From assembly GCA_002691095.1 (NCBI GenBank), contig NZGU01000022.1, positions 1 to 21,847 on the forward strand: a DNA stretch of 21,847 nt. The letters are read 5' to 3'. A program made the position numbers and the translations under genes. Each line of letters begins with the position of its first letter. Position 1 is the stretch's first letter. The notes beneath the pieces were generated by a model, which ran no database searches, was not told where the DNA came from, and was given only the letters and a program-made list of their open reading frames with translations. Origin of the DNA: Kiritimatiellaceae bacterium (GTDB taxonomy: Bacteria > Verrucomicrobiota > Kiritimatiellia > Kiritimatiellales > Pontiellaceae). Shown here piece after piece: positions 14,357 to 21,847 of the stretch.

Positions 14357-15946
14357 TTAGTCCTTTTGTTCCAGGGTGCTGAAGAGGGTGACATCGTTAT
14401 CGGTATTGGTGATGGTGAACTCTTCGATGTGATAGGAGTTGTCGGCAACAAAAGTTAGGTGCCCTTTAAACTCTTTTTCGAGGTCGATCAGCGCTTGTTC
14501 GTCTTCGCGGCGGAGGCGGTCGAGCACATGTGGGTTGATGGTGACACGCATGGAGTGGGTGCCGGTATCTTTACGCATGCATTCGCTGACGCGGCGTTGG
14601 ATCTCAACACTCATGGTGAGGGCGGATTTAACACGCCCTCTGCCGCGGCAGTAGTGGCAGTCGTCGTAGCCAGCGTTGAAGATGCTCTCTTCCATGCGTT
14701 GGCGCGTCATTTCGAGCAACCCGAGCTGGGAAATTTGGAGCACGTTCGTGCGAGCCCGATCGGTTTTAAGAGCATCTTTGAGCGCCCGGTGAGTGGCTTG
14801 CTGGTCCTTTTTCGATTTCATATCGATGAAGTCGATGATGACGAGGCCGCCTACGTTGCGCAACCGCAGCTGACGGGCGGCTTCTTCTGCGGCTTCGAGG
14901 TTTACTTGTAGAATACCTTCTTCTTGTGTCTTGGCGCCTTTGTGGCGACCCGTGTTCACATCGATGGCGACCAGTGCTTCGGTCTCATCGAAAATGAGAT
15001 ACGCACCGGATTTCAACCATACGCGACGGCGATAAGCGGATTCGATCTGTTTCTCGACTTCGAAGTAGTCGAAAATCGGTTCGTTGCCGCCGTAGAGTTG
15101 AATCCAGTTGCGCGAGCGCCGTGAATATTTCTGGATGACGTCGCGGGTGACTTCAAAGAGTTCTTGATTATCGATGAAGATGCGGTCGATGTCTTCGGTG
15201 AGATAGTCCCGAACCACCCGTTCGGCAAGGCCGGGTTCGCTATAGAGACAGCAGGGAGCTCGATTATTTTCGAGTTTTTCCTGAATATCTTTCCAGACTT
15301 CGAAGAGGGTACGTGCGTCGCGCGTGAAGCTAGTGCGGCGTGTGCCCGAGCCAGCGGTGCGGACGATGAGGCCGATCCCCTTTGGCACCGGAAGGCGCTG
15401 GAGAATTTTTTTGAGGCGATTGCGCTCTTTCGAATCGTCGATTTTACGCGAGATGCCTTTCATTTTGGTGCCGGGCATCATGACCAAGAAGCGGCCTGGA
15501 ATGCTGATGTTGGCGGTGACGCGCGGGCCTTTGGTTCCAATGGCATCTTTGGTTACCTGAACGATAATTTCAGATCCGATGGGAAAGATTTTAGTCATCT
15601 CTCCGGGCTTGTAGCGTTTGCGTTTGCGGGTAGAGCTTTTGGCCCGGACCCCTTCTTCGCGTTCGAGGCGCGCTGCGTCTTCGGGAATCATGTCCCAATA
15701 GTGGATAAAGGCATTTTTTTTGAGTCCAATATCGACGAAGGCGGCTTGTAACCCATCTTCCAGGTTCTGGATTTTACCTTTGAAGACACTGCCGACGATG
15801 CGGCGATCTTCTTGGCGTTCAATGTGGAAGTTGTCGAGCTTTCCCTTTTCTAAGATGGCTACGCGTGTCTCGAGCGGCTCGATGTTGATGATGATCTCTT
15901 TCTTATGCCGGTCGTTACTGTTTAAAGATTTAATTTTGTTAATCAT
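14357..15946 (-). CDS. rng: Ribonuclease E/G family endoribonuclease
   Basis: A single-strand-specific endoribonuclease that cuts AU-rich RNA in rRNA maturation and mRNA decay. With the chosen start it has 529 residues, near RNase G size, and lacks the long C-terminal degradosome scaffold of RNase E. The N-terminal S1 region (VGSVFKGKIQNLEDGLQAAFVDIG) has a basic insertion (KSSTRKRKRYKPG). The catalytic metal aspartates are in LVAIDVNTGR and LVIIDFIDM, and the zinc-link cysteines are in CHYCRGRG. The frame opens five codons earlier, at 15961, overlapping the rodA end. The ATG at 15946 is preferred because GAGAGGA lies 6 nt upstream. It lies directly after rodA, as rng follows mre genes in many proteobacteria. 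Confidence 0.93.
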   Translation of the reverse strand: MINKIKSLNSNDRHKKEIIINIEPLETRVAILEKGKLDNFHIERQEDRRIVGSVFKGKIQNLEDGLQAAFVDIGLKKNAFIHYWDMIPEDAARLEREEGVRAKSSTRKRKRYKPGEMTKIFPIGSEIIVQVTKDAIGTKGPRVTANISIPGRFLVMMPGTKMKGISRKIDDSKERNRLKKILQRLPVPKGIGLIVRTAGSGTRRTSFTRDARTLFEVWKDIQEKLENNRAPCCLYSEPGLAERVVRDYLTEDIDRIFIDNQELFEVTRDVIQKYSRRSRNWIQLYGGNEPIFDYFEVEKQIESAYRRRVWLKSGAYLIFDETEALVAIDVNTGRHKGAKTQEEGILQVNLEAAEEAARQLRLRNVGGLVIIDFIDMKSKKDQQATHRALKDALKTDRARTNVLQISQLGLLEMTRQRMEESIFNAGYDDCHYCRGRGRVKSALTMSVEIQRRVSECMRKDTGTHSMRVTINPHVLDRLRREDEQALIDLEKEFKGHLTFVADNSYHIEEFTITNTDNDVTLFSTLEQKD

Positions 15947-15957
15947 GGTGTTTCCTC

Positions 15958-17136
15958 TCATCTAATTCTGCGACGCTGGTAAATACTTTGAATGATACCC
16001 AGCGCGACCAGTGTACTGATCATAAATGACCCGCCGTAGCTCATGAGCGGCAGCGGAAGTCCGGTAATGGGTAGTAGTCCAATGGTCATCGCGATGTTAA
16101 TAAAAATATGGCAGAACAATAGTGTGCTGATTCCCAGCGCTACCATTCGTCCAAACTCGTCGGGTGCACGCCATGCGGTTCGCAGGCAACGCCCTAATAA
16201 TAGTGTATATAAAAGTAGGATCGACAGGCTTCCGATAAAACCCATCTCTTCGGCAATCACGCAGAAGATAAAATCGGTGGGGGCCACGGTGCGGGGTAGG
16301 AAGCCGAGTATGTTTTGACTGCCTTGTAGATAGCCTTTGCCGCGGAAACCTCCGGAGCCAACGGCTACTTGGGCTTGGAGTTTGTTCCAGCCCGCGTCGG
16401 CTGTATCGACTTCATCGGAAAGGAAGACGCGGATGCGCTCCTTCTGATAGGGCTCAAGGAGGGGAACGGGTGGGAGCTTCCATTGGGATGTTGGAACGTT
16501 CTGGGCGTCGGCGGTAGAGGGGAGAGGAGCTTCGTATTTTATCCAGCCGCACAGGAGGGTAGCGGCGAGGAGAAGGGTGCCGATGGCGGAGAGAATCCAT
16601 TTTCGTTTGATGTCGGCGTAGAGAAAAATGGCCAGTGCGGCGGGAACCATGACTAGGGCAGAACTGAGGTCCGGTTCGAGGGCGATCAGTAGCAGGGGAC
16701 AGAGCAGAATGGCGGCACTGATGAGGAAGGTTCGGTGCGTGGTGTGGTCACGATCGGGCGCAGCGAGATAGGCGGCCAGCATGAGGAGGGTGGCCGGTTT
16801 GGCCAGTTCGGAGGGTTGCAGGGTAAAGCCGGGCAGGGCAATCCAGCGATGGGCTCCGTTGACGGCGGGAAAGAGGAACACGAGGAGCAGGAGTAGGAGG
16901 GTGGAGGGATATATCCAGGGCGCGAGGCGGATGAGTTTGCGATAATCAAACCAAGCGGCAACCCAGTAGAGAACGAGACCAACCAGACTGAAGGTGAGCT
17001 GCCGTTGCCACGTCGAGCCGACCGAACCGATGGCCTGAAATTGGGCGCTGTAGATGAAGAGGGTGCTGATGATGAGCAGCAGGATGAGCGTACTGATCAT
17101 GACCCAGTCGATTCGTTTAGGTGCGATGCCGTTCAT
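15958..17136 (-). CDS. rodA: Rod-shape peptidoglycan polymerase RodA (SEDS family)
   Basis: RodA is the SEDS glycosyltransferase that polymerises glycan strands during cell elongation, paired with the transpeptidase PBP2. The 392-residue protein has about ten membrane segments. Signature elements include NGAHRWIALPGFTLQPSELAK near residues 94-114, GNKLQ-type GWNKLQAQVAVGSGGFRGKGYLQGSQ, LPRTVAPTDFIFCVIAEEMGF and the C-terminal GLLPITGLPLPLMSYGGSFM. Its ATG shares bases with the mrdA stop (4-bp overlap), and GGGGAG is spaced 5 nt upstream. It is placed immediately after its partner mrdA, the standard elongasome order. Confidence 0.96.
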   Translation of the reverse strand: MNGIAPKRIDWVMISTLILLLIISTLFIYSAQFQAIGSVGSTWQRQLTFSLVGLVLYWVAAWFDYRKLIRLAPWIYPSTLLLLLLVFLFPAVNGAHRWIALPGFTLQPSELAKPATLLMLAAYLAAPDRDHTTHRTFLISAAILLCPLLLIALEPDLSSALVMVPAALAIFLYADIKRKWILSAIGTLLLAATLLCGWIKYEAPLPSTADAQNVPTSQWKLPPVPLLEPYQKERIRVFLSDEVDTADAGWNKLQAQVAVGSGGFRGKGYLQGSQNILGFLPRTVAPTDFIFCVIAEEMGFIGSLSILLLYTLLLGRCLRTAWRAPDEFGRMVALGISTLLFCHIFINIAMTIGLLPITGLPLPLMSYGGSFMISTLVALGIIQSIYQRRRIR

Positions 17137-19298
17137 CCGTTCTCCCCGGTGAGGGTTCCGTCGTATTGGAACAGTTCACGATATAATTTGGCGAGACGTG
17201 GGCCAATGGTTTGACCGCCTGAGATGCCGTTTTCAACAATCATGGCAATGGCATATCGGGGAAAGTCGTAGGGGGCGTATGAGATCATCCAAGCGTGAAC
17301 ACGGTCTTCAACGGTGTCGCCGACTTTCTCACGGTATTGGGCGGATCCGGTTTTTCCGGCGATGGGGATCGAACCCACTTGGGCCGATTGAGCGGTTCCG
17401 TTGCGGTGCATGACCACATCGCGCATGCCTTGGCGAACCTGTTCGAGGTGGTTGATGTCTAGGTCGATGCGGCGGATGGGCCACGTGGGATTCGGACGGA
17501 AGGGCTGGTCGGTCTGAGAACGAAATTCTTTGATCAATCGAGGGCGGTATAACGTGCCACCGTTGGCGATAGCGGCAGTCACCATGGCCATTTGCAGGGG
17601 GCTGGTGAGCAGTTTGCCTTGTCCGATAGAGAGGTTGCACAGATCGGTTGGATTGTCTGCGGTTGTTGGGAGGTTTCCGTAGCGCACATCGGGCTGTGTG
17701 GGGGGCACATCGAGTGCGGGAAAGAGCCCCGCATATTGACCCAAACCGAAGGCGCGTGCGGTTTGATAGATGGGTTCGTAGCCGATTGCTTGTGCGATTT
17801 CGTACATGTGAATGTTGCAGGATTGCATCAGTGCGGTTTGGAGGGTGGTCGGGCCGTGAGCCCCGCCTTGGGAATGAATCCAGCACCGCATGGGGCGTCC
17901 GCTACTGTTCCGATAGGTACGGTGGCAGTGGTGCGTTTCGGTGGCGGCGTTGCTGTTTTGTTTCAGCGCACTCAGTGCGGTGATGGGTTTGAAGGTGCTG
18001 CCGGGTGGATACTGTCCGTAGATGGCGCGGTGGAAGGTGCGTGCGGTGGAGTCAGTGAGCAGTTGCTGCCGATAGCGGGTGGAGTTCATGTAGCGATTGG
18101 GATCGAAGGTAGGAGCGCTGACCAGCGCGAGTACGTCGCCATTGGTGGCATCAAGGACGACAACCGCACCGCGGATGGGCTGGCTTTTTTCGTTGGGTAA
18201 TGGCGTGGTGAGCGCTTCGGTGGCGATACGCTGGATCTCTGCATCCAATGTGAGTTTGAGGTCACCACCAGCAACAGGCGGGGTCGTTTGTAGGGTGTTG
18301 TGGTGAAACCCAGCCGCATCGATTTGAAGGAGCTGGTAGCCGTAGGATCCGGTGAGTAGATCGTCGTAGATGTTTTCGAGCCCTTTGCGCCCTTTCAAGC
18401 CTCTGAGGTCATAATGTACACGCCCGGCTTCGGCGGGGCTGTTGTCGGCATCGGCTTGCATGGTGTAGCCGAGAAGGTGGGCGGTCTGTTCGCTGAAGGG
18501 GTAGGTGCGAGCAGGGATGCATACGATGTCGTTGCCGGGCAACATGGAGCAGCGATCAGCCCAGCGGGCGAGCTCTTGTTCGGATAGATTGTCCCAAGCG
18601 ATGAGAGGCAGGGGGCGTCGGGCAAAAATGTGATCTTTGATCTGCTGAAAGCGGATGACACGTGGTTTGTTGAGTCGTTCGGAAATTTGGTAGATCAGTT
18701 CAAGGGTGTTGGCTGCGGTGGAGGTGCGACGATTCTGGAGGGCTTTGGTTTGAAGAACAATGGTGCGCCCTTCGAGAGGGCGACCCAGGTTGAGACCGGC
18801 AATCTTTTGGCGGCGGAACGAACCGGGTGCGGGCGAAGTCCACTCCTCAAAGGCGGTCCGCCAGCGTTTGATTTCGGCATCCGTTAAGTCGTGATAGAGC
18901 GTAAGCGGTTTGTCGGGGTTTTGCTGCATGTGTTGCTTGATCTGCGGGTAGGTGAGATTCGGTGGGCGCCCAACGCGGCTCCAGATTTCGTGGAGTTGTT
19001 CCAGTACGTTGGCAACGGCGGAGCGTGGGGCGCGTAATTCGTGTGTGTAGATGGCGAGGCTGTAATTGGGTGTGCTGTCAGCTAAACAGCGGTCGTGCCG
19101 ATCAAAGATCTTTCCGCGCACCGCGGGTAGTCGGACCCGCCGTAAACTCTGGTTGCGAAAGAGTGCCTCAAAGCCGTCTTGTTCTTTGACTTGCAGTTGC
19201 CAGAGTTCTCTACCGAGCAGCGTGAAGCCGGCCAGCATGGCGACCAGCACAATCCAGATGGTCAGCTGGCTGGACGTGTGGGTTTGTCGAACCTTCAT
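17133..19298 (-). CDS. mrdA: Penicillin-binding protein 2, with duplicated N-terminal region
   Basis: PBP2 is the class B transpeptidase of the elongasome. At 721 residues it is about 90 longer than the usual ~630. One membrane anchor covers residues about 12-28, and RLPAVRGKIFDRHDRCLA begins the periplasmic part. The transpeptidase motifs are intact: Ser434-Thr-Phe-Lys437, Ser493-Cys-Asn495 and Lys649-Thr-Gly651. The extra length is explained by an internal duplication: residues about 78-155 align without gaps to about 178-255, at a fixed 100-residue offset. The second copy occupies the normal family position, before LPG and the HLLGY motif. GGGAGGT lies 5 nt before the ATG. The start overlaps the mreD stop by 4 bp, and the end overlaps the rodA start. 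Confidence 0.96.
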   Translation of the reverse strand: MKVRQTHTSSQLTIWIVLVAMLAGFTLLGRELWQLQVKEQDGFEALFRNQSLRRVRLPAVRGKIFDRHDRCLADSTPNYSLAIYTHELRAPRSAVANVLEQLHEIWSRVGRPPNLTYPQIKQHMQQNPDKPLTLYHDLTDAEIKRWRTAFEEWTSPAPGSFRRQKIAGLNLGRPLEGRTIVLQTKALQNRRTSTAANTLELIYQISERLNKPRVIRFQQIKDHIFARRPLPLIAWDNLSEQELARWADRCSMLPGNDIVCIPARTYPFSEQTAHLLGYTMQADADNSPAEAGRVHYDLRGLKGRKGLENIYDDLLTGSYGYQLLQIDAAGFHHNTLQTTPPVAGGDLKLTLDAEIQRIATEALTTPLPNEKSQPIRGAVVVLDATNGDVLALVSAPTFDPNRYMNSTRYRQQLLTDSTARTFHRAIYGQYPPGSTFKPITALSALKQNSNAATETHHCHRTYRNSSGRPMRCWIHSQGGAHGPTTLQTALMQSCNIHMYEIAQAIGYEPIYQTARAFGLGQYAGLFPALDVPPTQPDVRYGNLPTTADNPTDLCNLSIGQGKLLTSPLQMAMVTAAIANGGTLYRPRLIKEFRSQTDQPFRPNPTWPIRRIDLDINHLEQVRQGMRDVVMHRNGTAQSAQVGSIPIAGKTGSAQYREKVGDTVEDRVHAWMISYAPYDFPRYAIAMIVENGISGGQTIGPRLAKLYRELFQYDGTLTGENG
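18549..19067 (-). repeat. Intragenic duplication in mrdA, 300-bp period
   Basis: Protein residues 78-150 (19067 down to 18849) and 178-250 (18767 down to 18549) match in register. Shared anchors are Arg-Ser-Ala-x-Ala-Asn-x-Leu-Glu versus Thr-Ser-Thr-Ala-Ala-Asn-x-Leu-Glu (92/192), QIK (119/219), His123/223, Pro131-Leu132/231-232 and Arg145-Trp146/245-246. The DNA has diverged, so the duplication is old. Confidence 0.7.
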
Positions 19299-19789
19299 GA
19301 GCGACCTCCCTTGATGGAGATCCAGCTACATTTCAGCATGAGTTGTGAAAAAATGAGTTGGGTGAATGCGCCGAGTAGGAGGCCGCCTACTACCATTGAC
19401 GTGAGAGAGTGGATGGGGCGAGCGTTGGTGACGAGATAGATGATGCCCGCAGAGAGAACCGTCAGAGTGCCAGCGCACGCACCGCAGAAGAGTTGGGTGA
19501 TGATGCCGTCCGCGAAGAGATTGCGGCGATGACGGAGGATGAAATAGGTGATTAGTGGAAAGGCCAAAAGGGCTGGACCGAAGGGGCCGGGTTCAAGGCT
19601 ATCGTAGAGCAGCGCCACCCCAGAGGTGGAGAGCCAAGCCATCCGAGGGGATAGACGAAAAGCGAGATGCACAACCAGCGCTAGCGTGAGCGGAGGTTTG
19701 AGACCGGCGAACAGGGGCCATGCGGGCAGGGATTGCTGCAGCAAGAGGCTGAGGAGTATGAGCAGCAAGAGGATGATCGGCGTTTTCAT
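19295..19789 (-). CDS. mreD: Rod shape-determining protein MreD
   Basis: A small inner-membrane subunit of the elongasome that links MreC to the PBP2-RodA pair. The 164-residue protein is almost entirely hydrophobic, with five to six membrane segments. It begins with a leucine-rich helix and includes LPAWPLFAGLKPPLTLALVVHLAFR and ARLYDSLEPGPFG-type (here ALLYDSLEPGPFG) near residues 60-71, the conserved acidic-Gly-Pro stretch of MreD. MreD is poorly conserved in sequence, so position between mreC and mrdA is an important part of the call. It overlaps both neighbours by 4 bp. Confidence 0.9.
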   Translation of the reverse strand: MKTPIILLLLILLSLLLQQSLPAWPLFAGLKPPLTLALVVHLAFRLSPRMAWLSTSGVALLYDSLEPGPFGPALLAFPLITYFILRHRRNLFADGIITQLFCGACAGTLTVLSAGIIYLVTNARPIHSLTSMVVGGLLLGAFTQLIFSQLMLKCSWISIKGGRS

Positions 19790-20625
19790 GGGCGCGCTTC
19801 TCCTCGGTTAACAACGAATAGGTAATCCAGGAGGCCAACCGTTGCTCGGGGAGCAATGTCAGCATATTGATAGAGCCCAGTGGTGTCTTGGTGAATGGTT
19901 TCGATGTAACCAATATGAATATTAGCGGGGAAGTAACCTTCGGACTGACTGAAGCCGGAGGTGGCCACTTCATCACCGACAAAAAGTTCGGTGTCTTTGT
20001 TAATGAATTCCATGCGTACGCGCGGTTGACCGGAGAGGGTTTGTCCCATCCCGCGAACCAGTCCAAAAATTTCACGCCCGCGGATTTTTGCGGCAACGCG
20101 GAAGGCGGGATCGCTAATCAGTAGGACTTCAGTGCTGAAGGGGTTAATCTCAAGGGTGCGACCCACCAGACCATCGGGGCTGAGTACGGCACAGTCGGGC
20201 TGAAGGGCTTGATTGTTGCCGGGGTGAATACGGATGCTGTTCCACCACCCGCTGATGTTGCGGCTGATGACGGTGGCGGGGGTGAGTTGATAGGGGGTGG
20301 ATTGTTGAAAATTGAGGGCTCTCAGCAGCCGACGGTTTTGATTTTCGATCTCGTTGAGCCGGTTCAGTTCGGCTTGCGCTTTTACAAGTTCTAGAGAGAG
20401 ATTCTTTTCGCGGTCGGCAGCTCCGCCCCAACCGCGGAGCAGTGTAGCCCAGCCGGAGAGGCGTCTGGAGACACCGGCATTGACGCTCTCAGCAGGTGTT
20501 AGCGCAGTTCGAACACCCTTCTTGCTGATGGAATGGAGCTGCGGCCACATAATCAGCGCAGCAACGCCAACGACAATGGCGATCCATTTCCAGCGATCTC
20601 TTCTCTTGTTTCTCACTTCATTCAC
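19786..20625 (-). CDS. mreC: Rod shape-determining protein MreC
   Basis: A bitopic inner-membrane protein that activates PBP2 and links it to MreB. The 279-residue protein has a basic N-terminus, a membrane anchor at about residues 13-29 and a coiled coil at about 70-102 (REKNLSLELVKAQAELNRLNEIE). The beta-rich MreC core follows, with ATVISRNISGWWNSIRIHPG, DGLVGRTLEINPFSTEVLLISDP and GDEVATSGFSQSEGYFPANIHIG. The first codon is GTG (20623-20625) with AAAAGG directly against it. A second in-frame GTG three codons later (20616) is better spaced from the same AAGGG. A closer ATG at 20621 is out of frame. It lies 34 bp after mreB and overlaps mreD by 4 bp. Confidence 0.95.
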   Translation of the reverse strand: MNEVRNKRRDRWKWIAIVVGVAALIMWPQLHSISKKGVRTALTPAESVNAGVSRRLSGWATLLRGWGGAADREKNLSLELVKAQAELNRLNEIENQNRRLLRALNFQQSTPYQLTPATVISRNISGWWNSIRIHPGNNQALQPDCAVLSPDGLVGRTLEINPFSTEVLLISDPAFRVAAKIRGREIFGLVRGMGQTLSGQPRVRMEFINKDTELFVGDEVATSGFSQSEGYFPANIHIGYIETIHQDTTGLYQYADIAPRATVGLLDYLFVVNRGEARP

Positions 20626-20659
20626 CCTTTTCGTGAGCGAACGAAACGATTATTTCAGC

Positions 20660-21682
20660 CTATTGGTTAGACATTTTCCGAAGAAGATTAATTTCGTGAA
20701 GCACAATGCCGGTGCCTTCGGCAACGGCTGAGAGCGGATCTTCCGCAACATGCACAGGTAGTCCGGTTTTTTCCGAAATAAGTTGATCAAGCCCTTTTAA
20801 TAGAGCTCCACCACCGGCAATGACCATGCCTCGATCCACCAGATCTGCCGAGAGTTCAGGCAAACAGCGTTCGAGTGTGACCCGAACGGCTTCGACAATA
20901 GCATTTAGAGGTTCTAATAGTGCTTGCCGAATCTCCTCTGAACTGATGGTGAGTGTGCGTGGCAAACCTGCCACAAGATCGCGCCCTTTCACTTCCATGG
21001 TGCTTCCATCGGCAATTTCGATTGCGGAGCCCATGGTAATTTTAATCTCTTCGGCGGTTCGTTCACCAATCAACAGGTTATACTCCCGTTTTATGTGCTG
21101 AATAATCGCCTCGTCCAATTCATCTCCCCCGACGCGCACGCTACGGCTATAGACAATTCCTGCGAGGGAGATTACCGCCACTTCGGTGGTACCCCCTCCA
21201 ATATCGACTATCATATTGCCTGCGGGTTCCTGAACAGGTAACCCAACACCGATTGCAGCGGCCATCGGTTCTTCAATTAAAAATACATCTCGTGCACCGG
21301 CGTGCAACGCGGAATCTTTCACCGCTCTTTTTTCGACTTCGGTGATGCCGCTGGGCACGGCAATCACGACGCGCGGGCGCACCATCATACGGCGGTTGTG
21401 CACTTTTCGAATGAAATAGCGCAACATCGCTTCGGTTACTTCAAAATCGGCGATCACGCCACTTTTAAGCGGACGAATGGCCACAATATTACCAGGGGTT
21501 CGTCCTAGCATACGTTTGGCTTCGTCACCGACGGCAAGCACGCGGTTGGTGCCTGATTGAACGGCCACCACCGAAGGTTCGCGAATCACAATGCCGCGAT
21601 CCCGTGCGTAGACCAGCGTGTTGGCTGTGCCTAAGTCGATTCCTATATCACTTGAAAAAAATCCCAATGCTCGGTTTAGCAT
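20660..21682 (-). CDS. mreB: Rod shape-determining protein MreB (bacterial actin)
   Basis: MreB forms membrane-associated filaments that orient lateral wall synthesis. The 340-residue protein has the actin-fold nucleotide motifs GIDLGTANTLVY (phosphate 1), MIVDIGGGTTEVAVISL (phosphate 2) and GMVIAGGGALLKGLD (adenosine). The N-terminal MLNRALGFFSSDIGID segment could be the membrane-contacting helix. It is first in the run mreB-mreC-mreD-mrdA-rodA-rng-galM and probably carries the promoter for all. GTGGGG lies 8 nt before the ATG at 21682. An ATG slightly upstream at 21690 is out of frame. Its composition is less G-skewed on the + strand than genes in the left half of the window. Confidence 0.97.
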   Translation of the reverse strand: MLNRALGFFSSDIGIDLGTANTLVYARDRGIVIREPSVVAVQSGTNRVLAVGDEAKRMLGRTPGNIVAIRPLKSGVIADFEVTEAMLRYFIRKVHNRRMMVRPRVVIAVPSGITEVEKRAVKDSALHAGARDVFLIEEPMAAAIGVGLPVQEPAGNMIVDIGGGTTEVAVISLAGIVYSRSVRVGGDELDEAIIQHIKREYNLLIGERTAEEIKITMGSAIEIADGSTMEVKGRDLVAGLPRTLTISSEEIRQALLEPLNAIVEAVRVTLERCLPELSADLVDRGMVIAGGGALLKGLDQLISEKTGLPVHVAEDPLSAVAEGTGIVLHEINLLRKMSNQ

Positions 21683-21847
21683 CGATACATCCCCACTTTT
21701 AATCTTCTAAGCATGACAATGTGGCGTATCTAAGCCGCAAGGTCAACACCATTAAGCAGATATGAAGATGGGAAGAAGATAGCGTGAAGCGCGAATAGGC
21801 AGTTCTGCCTAATTAAAAAAAATTAATAAATTTTGTTTACAATAATT
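21683..21847 (-). promoter_or_regulatory. Upstream region of the mreB operon
   Basis: A 165-bp non-coding stretch to the window edge. On the minus strand it begins AT-rich (21811-21847), passes an inverted repeat (21796-21811) and contains TTGACC at 21741-21746. No -10 of good quality sits 16-18 bases after TTGACC, so the promoter is not located exactly. A long leader is possible. Confidence 0.4.
21796..21811. repeat. Inverted repeat upstream of mreB
   Basis: TAGGCAG-TT-CTGCCTA is a 7-bp perfect inverted repeat with a 2-base centre, next to an A-rich tract on the + strand. It could be an operator or a small hairpin. On the mreB-sense strand the T tract precedes it, so it is not a normal terminator for that direction. 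Confidence 0.6.

Noticed and set aside
1..21847. Defence island, biosynthetic cluster, prophage or CRISPR
   Set aside because: No matching genes, repeats or integration marks were seen. Nearly every gene belongs to a known housekeeping family.

Overview
The window looks like a chromosomal housekeeping region of a high-GC, Gram-negative-type, rod-shaped bacterium, most plausibly of the PVC group (Kiritimatiellota/Verrucomicrobiota-like). Pointers to that group are a DUF1501-type C-terminal tail at the left edge, a secreted protein whose N-terminal module resembles those of Verrucomicrobia/Kiritimatiellota exported proteins, and an mreBCD-mrdA-rodA morphogenesis cluster. The assignment is inferred from gene content, not from a phylogenetic marker. 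No tRNA, rRNA, IS element, prophage or CRISPR array was found, and no stretch over 300 bases lacks a gene.

Layout. (a) 27-299 (+): a short ORF with a hydrophobic N-terminus and a DUF1501-like tail, perhaps a remnant. (b) 316-2568 (-): hemB-hemL, two steps of tetrapyrrole synthesis, with a good -10 box and Shine-Dalgarno (SD) sequence before hemB. (c) 2639-5853 (-): a compact run of inositol-monophosphatase-family phosphatase, SAM methyltransferase, endonuclease III (nth) and a ZIP metal transporter (zupT-like). (d) 5978-7288 (+): a GltS-family sodium/glutamate-type symporter. (e) 7295-7957 (-): an unrecognised membrane-anchored protein. (f) 8192-11409 (+): grpE-dnaJ-rsmE-parA, with a TTGACA/TATTTT promoter. 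(g) 21682 down to 11393 (-): mreB, mreC, mreD, mrdA (PBP2), rodA, rng (RNase E/G), galM, a secreted beta-propeller-like protein and bcp (peroxiredoxin). These nine genes are tightly spaced and probably largely co-transcribed.

How the genes work together. MreB, MreC, MreD, PBP2 and RodA form the elongasome that drives lateral peptidoglycan synthesis. RNase E/G follows them in the same transcription unit. GrpE and DnaJ are the co-chaperones of DnaK, which lies outside the window. HemB and HemL belong to the C5 route to porphobilinogen.

Most interesting points. PBP2 carries an apparent internal duplication of its N-terminal region with an exact, ungapped 100-residue offset. From about 1.6 to 11.4 kb the + strand is strongly G over C whichever strand is coding, so strand bias dominates codon choice and creates many long spurious antisense ORFs. 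The hemB/hemL and rng/galM junctions share an identical 13-nt stop/SD cassette. Endonuclease III has unusually spaced cluster cysteines. I see no convincing undescribed multi-gene system.
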